Of a DNA stretch of 64,000 bases, positions 57,123 through 64,000 are shown piece by piece. Position 1 is the stretch's first letter. Every line of letters starts with the position of its first letter. This DNA is from Serpula lacrymans var. lacrymans S7.9. Taxonomy: Eukaryota; Basidiomycota; Agaricomycetes; Boletales; Serpulaceae. The DNA lies in assembly GCF_000218685.1 (NCBI RefSeq), contig NW_006763298.1:1274869-1338868 (forward strand). Reading direction: 5' to 3'. The notes beneath the pieces were generated by a model. It was not told the origin of the DNA. It saw only the letters and a list, made by a program, of their open reading frames with translations, and did no database searches. The position numbers were made by a program, and so were the translations under genes.

Positions 57123-58381
57123 ATGTCGACCACCCGCGTTGCAATCGTAACTGGTGCTGCTCAGGGAATTGGTCGCGCCATAGCTCTGCGACTTGCTGAT
57201 GATGGATTTGACGTCGTCCTTGCAGATATCGAGTCCCAAACTGCTCTAGTGGACGACACTGTATCCGAGATAGCAAGGAAGGGCCGACAGGCCCTATCTG
57301 TTCCTACAGACGTTTCGAAGGAAGAACAAGTCAAAGATCTTGTCGCAAAGACCGTCGAAACTTTTGGGGGACTTGACGTGGTTCGTGGCAATGATACTAT
57401 CTAAGAAACTGATGTCAATTAATGTTCAGATGGTTGCAAATGCTGGTATTGCCTCAGCCAAATCGTTGTTAGATGGTAAGCGCACAGTTGTGTTGTTCAG
57501 CCCCAATTTGCTGATCAGACAGTTTCGGAGGAGGAATTTGATAAAGTGATGTCTATCAACATAAAGGGTGTACTCTTTTGCTACAGACATGCAGCCCAAG
57601 CCATGATAAATCAAGGCAAGGGAGGTAGAATCATAGGTACATCTTGGCAATTTTGCCTCTAAGAGACTTGTCGCTTTGTTACTCAGTCCATGTCATGAAC
57701 AGGGGCATCGTCTGCTGCCGGAAAAAGGGGTAAAAGCATTATCTTCTGATGTTGAAAAAAGTCAGGTCCTGATTTCTAGAATAGCCATTAAAGGTTGCGG
57801 TGCATACAACGCCAGTAAGTCTGCGGTCCGGGCTTTGACTCAAACTGCTGGTAAGTCTCAGGTTGACCCTTCGTGTGTTCACGTCACTGTAGTCACTCCT
57901 TGATAATCCAAATTTCTTCTTTAGCCTCAGAATTCGCAAAATACAATATTACGGTTAATGCTTACGCTCCCGGCATTATTGATACCGCTATGAGTATGTC
58001 CACCTTGATGTGGCAACATATCAGGTGCTTGGACTGGCTTTGCTTACTTATCTTCACTAGTTGAAGGCGCGTCAATCATGCTAGGATTGGACGAGGTACG
58101 AGTAATAGATTTAGCAGATACTATGGTGCGTAATTCGAGGGTGTGAAACAAAGTTGCCGTACTGACTTATAATTTGACCCCGTAGTCGATTGGCCGCCCT
58201 GTCATAGAGCGTATCGGTATGCCAGAGGAGGTTGCAGGCGTAGTTTCGTTTATCGCATCCAAGGATTCTTCCTATGTCACAGGTAAGTCTCATGCTGGCC
58301 ATATCATAATACGGTGGATCACATTGCTGTTTTGGTGCAGGACAGGCAATATCAGTGGATGGAGGCATATACTACGGTTAA
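57123..58381 (+). CDS. Short-chain dehydrogenase/reductase (diacetyl/acetoin reductase type)
   Basis: Nine exons join in phase to 250 aa: 57123-57380, 57430-57475, 57523-57636, 57703-57729, 57785-57850, 57925-57993, 58061-58095, 58186-58282 and 58341-58381. The Rossmann fold has TGAAQGIG, then NAG in VANAGIAS. The catalytic Ser lies in GASSAAG and Tyr-Lys in AYNASKSAV. PEEVAGVVSFIASKDSSYVT and SVDGGIYYG are classic C-terminal SDR motifs. Asp at the end of beta-2 (LADIES) favours NAD(H). Closeness to acetoin/diacetyl reductases is suggested by the overall pattern; the substrate is not proven. Confidence 0.93.
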
Positions 58382-59105
58382 ATGACACATATTTACTTGA
58401 ATCTGTCAATGGGGTGCTCTGTGTAGATGACGTGTTGATAGGCGATTACCTATATATGGTCACACAGGAGACAGTCCTCGCACAGTGTGGTGGGGAAATG
58501 GTTGAAAGCCTTTGTTGTATTTCCTTCCAAATTGACCTTTGCCTTGTTGTACTTGTTGTAACAGCTGTAACCCTCTTATCCTGTATGAGTAAGGTGATAA
58601 TGTCACAGTAAATGTATGATATTGTCATATTTGTGCTGGAAGGCAGAACTCCGGAATTTCCGAAGAGGACATTCCTCAAGTCCGAACCCCCAAACCTTCG
58701 GTATTCTCAGGATTACATTCCTCGTGTCCTGCCGGTTGGCATAACCCTTTGCCCCATCTCCACACAGTACCCCAGACATCTGCCCCGATTCTCCTACACT
58801 GGACTTCTAGTCCACCATACATTTTCCTATGCACATTTTTGTACTCCTCATGGACTCTATAGTTTAGACCTTATGGTACACTCCTTGCACATACATTTTC
58901 CCTTCACTAGATAATTGCCTGCATGGAACTCCATACCTACATTATGAGTTACTCCTTATGGACTCCCATTTCTCTGACAGTATATGCTGTATTATTGATG
59001 CTCTATTATTTGAGAAGAAATAAGCTATCTACAGGGCTATTAAGGCTATGAAAAGGTTAGTTTGTAGTATTGTGCCTTAAGGCTTATTTGTTCTGGCTAG
59101 CTGAC
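58382..59105. other. Spacer before gypsy element 2
   Basis: No gene is seen; several T-rich and CA-rich stretches. The gypsy copy that follows starts abruptly within gag, so no 5' LTR is visible here. Confidence 0.45.
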
Positions 59106-59538
59106 CCTGGCGCCTTTGAGGGAGACAGAGCACAATTTGCCATGTGGTGGATCAAGCTCCAAATTTGGGTCAAAGCAAACTGGGATGCGACTTTGAGGTA
59201 GCAACTGCGGTACTATCTCGACTAAAAGGACCTGTGGCGGGTCAATACGCCCAAGTTAGAATGCAGGAGTGCTACACCGCGGGAGTGTGGCCTGTTTGGG
59301 ATGATCTCAAAGTTGAGATCGAAAAATATTTCAAACTGCAAGCTGAGTGTGACTGGGCGCGTCAGCAGATCCGTACCTTCAAGCAAGGAAATATGAGGAT
59401 GGAAAATTTCGTAACCCAGTTCCTGGCCCTCTCTATCCAAGGGGGCTTAGGTAATGAACATGCAGTAGAGCTGCTGGAACGCAATGTGAACCCCCACATT
59501 GCAGAACAGCTCTATCTGCAGGATATGAGGAGTGAAAA

Positions 59539-59875
59539 TGTCACGATCTCAAACTCAAACCCTAGTTCAACCCAAAACCTCAGACGAAGACGTTATCACT
59601 ATAGTTTCCCCTTATCTAGAATAGTCACATCATTATCTTATCTAAGCTGATCTTATCTTATCTAGTCACCTGACCTATGATGTAGATACTTACCAAGCAC
59701 CTCATGCCCTACGCATGTTGCTCAGTCAGCGCCTCATGTTAGTTAGTATATATACAGCCCTCTTCATGTACATATTCCCCAGTTGTTGATTTAATCTTTA
59801 TACTGTTGTTCTTGACTCTGTTGGCGATTCAATAGTTGCACTTCCGTTAACTCGGCATAGGGTGTAGCTTTCACA
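59539..59875 (+). mobile_element. Solo LTR (337 bp) with 5-bp duplication GAAAA
   Basis: TGTCACGATCTC to AGCTTTCACA, flanked by GAAAA at 59534-59538 and 59876-59880, inserted in gypsy gag. It contains TATATATACAGCCC near 59748-59761, a plausible TATA region. A diverged copy lies inverted at 1313-1615. It is not related to the TGTAACA LTRs by eye. Confidence 0.92.
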
Positions 59876-60093
59876 GAAAACCTCTCTTAAGCAGCGGAGG
59901 AGGTTCAAAAAATAGGTAGGGCCATAGAGCTCTACAAAATGCATCAAGGTGGTGGGACCACTACCAAAAACAACTATTCCCAGAGGAGCCCTGGGTCATC
60001 AAACCAAAAACACAATCACTCTCACGGGTTCCAACCATTTGGGTTGCAACCAGGGCGGGGAGCCCCAATGGATATTAGCGCAGTCCAGGGTGG

Positions 60094-61918
60094 TGTCATG
60101 CACCAAAGTTGATTGGTAGCATGGACAGGTGTCAATAACGAAGCAAATATTCAAAAAGACTCGCCTTTGCGCCACACAGGCACAGTGCCACATGGAATAG
60201 TAATTAATATTGCCTTTTTTGAACTTGTGGCTGATCAGCATCACCTCTATTAGGCAATCCAGTCACGCTCACCTTTGCTTTTCCATCCGGTACTTTCTGC
60301 ATTTCGGCATTTCGGCAAATTTTTGCGTTGCCACTGGCTACACATTGCATTGCGCCCTCGCTTTTGTCGTTTCCCTTACTCCCCTTCCTTTGCCTAGCCC
60401 CACCATGGGCCCCTTCCTCTCCTTTTTATTCTCACCTGACGGTCGTTTCTGGATCCCCATTCTAATCCACTTTTTCGTCACCTCCACCCTCCTCCTCCTC
60501 ATCTTCTTTGCACCCCCACCATTTCTGATGTCACCACTTCCTATCCGCTTCCGTCGCCGATCCGTTGACTACCACGTGCCACTGCTGATATCAGCAAAGC
60601 CCCGGCGGCCGGTCCAAATTGGGCAACAGGTCCATCTTCATGACGTCGATCTGCCATCATATACTATCAAAACATTGGTCGCTCGTCTTGCCTGGTTGGA
60701 GCGTGGGTGGGTAATTTTTGAGCTGGAGAAGGTTCATCCCCTTGCGTCGCCCATGTTCATCGCTGTCCCATTCACTTGGGTACACTTATCATTTGTCCAT
60801 CGTCTTCGCTACAGCTACACCTACCACACGCTGCCTGGGACTCACTTGTTCCAAATTGGAACTACTCCTCTCCCTCCCTTGTTTGATCAGGTGGTCCAAC
60901 ACAACCAATCCATTGGTAAGGCCATGGAACTGTCGGATTTGGACTAGGTGGTGGACCGGTGGCTCCAGTTTCTTTTTTTTCAGCAGAACATTCATTTACA
61001 GTGCGATTATTTTTGATTTTTGAATCATTTTTATGGACACATATTTTTTTAGAATGCCTGACTGACAATAAAGGAACTGTGTTGATACTGATAGTGTTTT
61101 GCCTTGCTCTTTTTTTTACTGCATCTTCCCATGACATCATGATTTTCCTGCTCTCTTTTTGCTATTGGACTTTACTTTATGGCTGTACAAACCTGTGACA
61201 TTACTCACAGCATTCATTGTTCTATCCCTTTCTTTTCCTTTTTTTGACAATCTTATCCTGTACTACCTATGCAGGATTCGTCAGTGTACATTCCTTCCTT
61301 CATGTTCTTTCTCATTCTTTTTGCACAGCTATACTGTGCATAGCCTACTTTTCTTTCACTATATAAACCCCTGTATTTTACCTTGTAAAAAAATAACCAA
61401 GAACTCAAATCCAGACTTCTTCTCTAATCTCAAGTTCACTACTCACTACTACTTGTGATCCAGTGTGGTCACAACACTTCCCACTGCTACCACTGTCAAC
61501 TGCTGTCATCGTCACTTGTCACTTTTGAAAGTGATTGTCATCCCTTTCGATTAGAGTCCTTCTGAGCACTACAGTCTGTGCGTCAGGAGCCTGCTATCAC
61601 TGGGAACTTCGTCACCTCATCATATTGTCATTCTCAAACCTACCTTGTGCTACTATTAGCAAGGTAGTGCTCGTCTATACTCGCCACAAAGCCTCTATCT
61701 TTCTGCATTCCAACTATCCCTCCTCCTCAAAACCCACACCCATACATCTTTGGGTTTTACTTTGAAGGATTGTTATACGTACCACCCCACAAACAACCAG
61801 ACCACTCCACTGTTCTAGGAGGCAAAGCCCATAAACAAGTTCCGTGGAATCTGGGAGGATTGTGTGTTAGTTTGTTTTTGTGTGTGTTTTTTTCTAACAA
61901 CAGTTCTCATCATCGACA
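60094..61918 (+). mobile_element. Element Z copy 3 (1825 bp)
   Basis: TGTCATGCACC to CATCGACA, flanked by GTGG at 60090-60093 and 61919-61922. It sits in gypsy gag just before the zinc-knuckle region. It carries the intact ORF at 60405-60947, AATAAA at 61067-61072 and TATATAAA at 61360-61367. Confidence 0.87.
60405..60947 (+). CDS. Element Z ORF, 180 aa, second intact copy
   Basis: Same start context (CCCCACCATGGG) and same end (ELSDLD) as 7573-8115, with no indel between them. Differences from copy 1 are mostly conservative, e.g. ILIHFFVTSTLLLL for ILVHLLVTSSLLLL and HDVDLPS for YDIDLPS. The hydrophobic segment at about residues 15-45 and the PRRPVQIGQQ block are kept. No family is recognised. 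Confidence 0.55.
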   Translation: MGPFLSFLFSPDGRFWIPILIHFFVTSTLLLLIFFAPPPFLMSPLPIRFRRRSVDYHVPLLISAKPRRPVQIGQQVHLHDVDLPSYTIKTLVARLAWLERGWVIFELEKVHPLASPMFIAVPFTWVHLSFVHRLRYSYTYHTLPGTHLFQIGTTPLPPLFDQVVQHNQSIGKAMELSDLD

Positions 61919-62147
61919 GTGGACAGATGCGCAGATTCACCTGCTACAACTCTGGCGAGGAGGGGCACATAGCCCAAAAGTGTACAAATGGAGCGTGGGC
62001 CTCTCAACAAAAAAATAACCAAGGGTGCCAGGCATGTTAATTAGAAACTGAAAAACTGGACGATTGGCTCAATACTCTGGCTGGTCGTTCGTACGGCGAA
62101 ATCCGGGCTTCCTTCTATGACCAACAGGTCAATGAAATGAAAGCTCA

Positions 62148-62154
62148 GGGAAAA
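62148..62154 (+). promoter_or_regulatory. Probable -1 frameshift site GGGAAAA, second copy
   Basis: Codons CAG GGA AAA GAG precede the gag stop at 62167-62169. Pol opens in the -1 frame, exactly as in element 1. Confidence 0.7.
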
Positions 62155-64000
62155 GAGTTCGGAGCTTAGGTTACTTGGGTGCCTTCGCTCCTACAAACAA
62201 TGAAGTAAACCACAACAAGGTGGCCCCTGCTCCAGGGTGTTGCACGAGCAATAAAGGAAAGATGTGGGTGGCTCCCCAATTTGTAAATAGATTTTTGAAT
62301 TTGTTATCCGAAGTATGTACTTGTATGCAACACTGTGACTGTGGATTGGTCTTGGACCCTCCTGACGATATAGCTGCTTTGAGCGCTGATTCAGTGGGTC
62401 AAGACGATGAAGGAATTAATGCTAAAAATACTTATAAAACCACCGCTGTACCAGTGTCTCCTTTGGAGCGTGGCCCCGGCGGGACAACCACTAGGGTGCT
62501 TAATTCTGGTAAAAATAAAAATAAAAATATAGAAAATCCTAAAATAGAAAAACATCTTTCTTTTGATAATTCTTCTTCTTCTTCAGAGCCACTTTCCAAC
62601 GAAATCCCAAGGCGTGTGTTGATGCGCACATATTTATTCCAAAAGGAGATCTGTTTAAATGTTGGTGTGGAACACTTTGCCCAGGGCATAGTACACCCAA
62701 CTAGCACACTGCTTGATTCAGGCGCTAACAACATCTTCATAGATCAGGTCTGGGTGGAGCAAATTGGACTCCCCCTTGTGAGATTAGATATAGCTATTCC
62801 CGTCTATAAAATTGATGGTACACTTAATGCAGGTGGCTGTATCATGCACAAATGTTCTTTTGTTGTCGAGTACCAAGGACACAGGGAACGAGTCACCGCC
62901 GAAGCTACCCAACTAGGGAAGATCAATTTAATCTTAGGCTGGACCTGGCTATTTAAACACAATCCCGAGATTGACTGGCAGACAGGGGTTGTCACATTGT
63001 CACGTTGTCCTCAGGAGTGTAAGAACTTGGGTAAGCCGAGTCACGTCCATCGAACTGAGCCTCTTGAGAAGATAAACGCTGGTCACATTTATGAGCTCAG
63101 ATCTTTAGAAAAGATTGACAATGACGATGACAAGGTAAAACCCGAGGAGGAAGAGATTAAGAGGCTGGTACCTCCCGAGTACCATGACTTCTGGAAAGTC
63201 TTTTCAAAACATGAGTTAGAGCGCTTCCCAGAGGCTAAGCCTTGGGACCATGCTATAGATTTGAAGGACACCTTCAAACCTAGAAAGGGACACATGATTC
63301 CCCTCTCTGCTCCAGAAAAAGATGAGGTTTATAGTTTCATAGATGAACAGCTTAGGAAGGGTTACATCAGACTTTCTAAGAGCCCTATGACATCCCCGGT
63401 GTTCTTCATTCCTAAAAAGGATGGTAAGAAGTGTATGATTATGGACTATCATTACTTAAATGAGTACATGGTTAAAAATGCATATCCGCTGCATTTGATC
63501 AGTCAGCTAGTAGACAAATTGACTGGTGCCAAAATCTTGACAAAGATGGATCTTAGATGGGGGTATAATAATGTACGCATCAAAGAAGAAGATGCTTGGA
63601 AGGCCGCGTTCACGTGCCACCGAGGATCCTTCAAGCCCCTTGTCATGTTCTTTGGGTTGACCAATTTACCGGCAACCTTCCAGAGCATGATGAACAAGAT
63701 CTTTGCGTATATGAAAAACTGTGTCATCATTTACATTGACACTTTATTAATATTTACGAAGTCGGACAATGAGGCTGAGCATGACAGGATCGTGCAAGAA
63801 GTCCTTTGACACTTACAGGAACGGGACCTATTTGTCAAACCCAAAAAATGTAACTTTAAGGTGAAGGAAGTAGACTTCCTCGGTATGATAATTGGCCAGA
63901 ACAGAATCAGGATGGATCCTGAGAAAGTTCAAGCTGTATTGGATTGGCCTGAACCTACTTGCGTCAAAGGAGTTAGGGCCTTCCTCGGCTTAGGCAATTT
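62155..64000 (+). pseudogene. Gypsy Pol, N-terminal part, with a stop in RT
   Basis: Open from the frameshift region through protease (LLDSGANNIFID) and RT (KMDLRWGYNNVRI, then YIDTLLIF) to a TGA at 63807-63809, where element 1 has CGA (Arg). Beyond it the same frame continues (LFVKPKKCNFKVKEVDFL) to the window end. Compared with element 1 it has an extra segment of about 35 residues near 62330-62430 (CDCGLVLDPPDDIAAL...). Confidence 0.88.

Larger units (their letters stand above)
59106..62169 (+). pseudogene. Gypsy Gag, broken by two insertions and a deletion
   Basis: Gag pieces are 59106-59538, 59876-60093 and 61919-62169. A short deletion after NWD shifts the frame near 59187. The second piece is VQKIGRAIELYKMH... 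to GAPMDISAVQG. The third is the zinc knuckle region (CYNSGEEGHIAQKC), in which the second knuckle Cys is Ser, so the CCHC motif is damaged. A TAA lies near 62039. The gag stop is TAG at 62167-62169. Confidence 0.85.
59106..64000 (+). mobile_element. Gypsy element 2, 5'-truncated, nested, running off the window
   Basis: Plus-strand copy of the same family as 12008-18216. It starts in gag at DPGAFEGDRAQFAMWW without leader or LTR. It carries a solo LTR (59539-59875) and element Z (60094-61918) inside gag. Pol follows up to the right edge. The junction sequence GGGAAAAGAGTTCGGAGCTTAGG equals that of element 1. Confidence 0.9.

Overview
The window is nuclear DNA of a filamentous basidiomycete, almost certainly an Agaricomycete. 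The host genes are broken by many short GT-AG introns of about 50-70 bp. They include a WSC-domain radical copper oxidase, a PL14-type lyase and a WOPR regulator. The repeats are chromodomain Ty3/gypsy, Ty1/copia and a DNA-transposon family that I recall as expanded in mushrooms.

Layout. Positions 1-18.4 kb are a nest of transposons. They begin with a gypsy gag relic, an inverted LTR relic, a gag scrap and a TIR element. A copia element follows (LTRs near 4322-4642 and 11071-11371), split by a 1.8-kb element (7262-9076). A 6.2-kb gypsy chromovirus (12008-18216) then sits inside a segment that itself interrupts a second copia LTR. Positions 18.4-37 kb are host genes: a WOPR regulator (-), a WSC/glyoxal-oxidase-like protein (+), a small Cys-rich protein (-), SAC3 of TREX-2 (+) and an OPT oligopeptide transporter (-). 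Positions 38.8-47.2 kb hold a degraded, apparently two-gene DNA transposon, interrupted by a solo LTR and by a second 1.8-kb element. Positions 47.6-58.4 kb are host genes again: tRNA-Gly(CCC), GPN1/Npa3, CDK1, an FHA tail-anchored protein, a PL14-like lyase and a short-chain dehydrogenase. From 59.1 kb to the end is a second gypsy copy on the + strand, carrying a solo LTR and a third 1.8-kb element in its gag.

The most unusual thing is the 1.8-kb family, called element Z here. Three copies (7262-9076 +, 43725-45530 -, 60094-61918 +) each begin TGTCATG and end GACA. Each is flanked by a 4-bp target-site duplication: GCGT, TCGC/TCAC and GTGG. Each sits inside the coding region of another transposon. 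They look like solo long LTRs, but each carries an ORF of about 180 codons with a near-ideal start context and a poly(A) signal behind it. The ORF is intact in two copies and broken by one stop in the third. The encoded protein has an N-terminal hydrophobic segment and I do not recognise it.

Other points: a GGGAAAA slippery site conserved at the gag/pol junction of both gypsy copies; YIDT instead of YxDD in both reverse transcriptases; a copia primer-binding site matching the anticodon arm of initiator tRNA-Met; a 6-nt microexon in CDK1; and a frameshift in an otherwise complete copper-radical oxidase. All exon joins were made by eye from splice consensus and reading frame. No alignment or database search was run.
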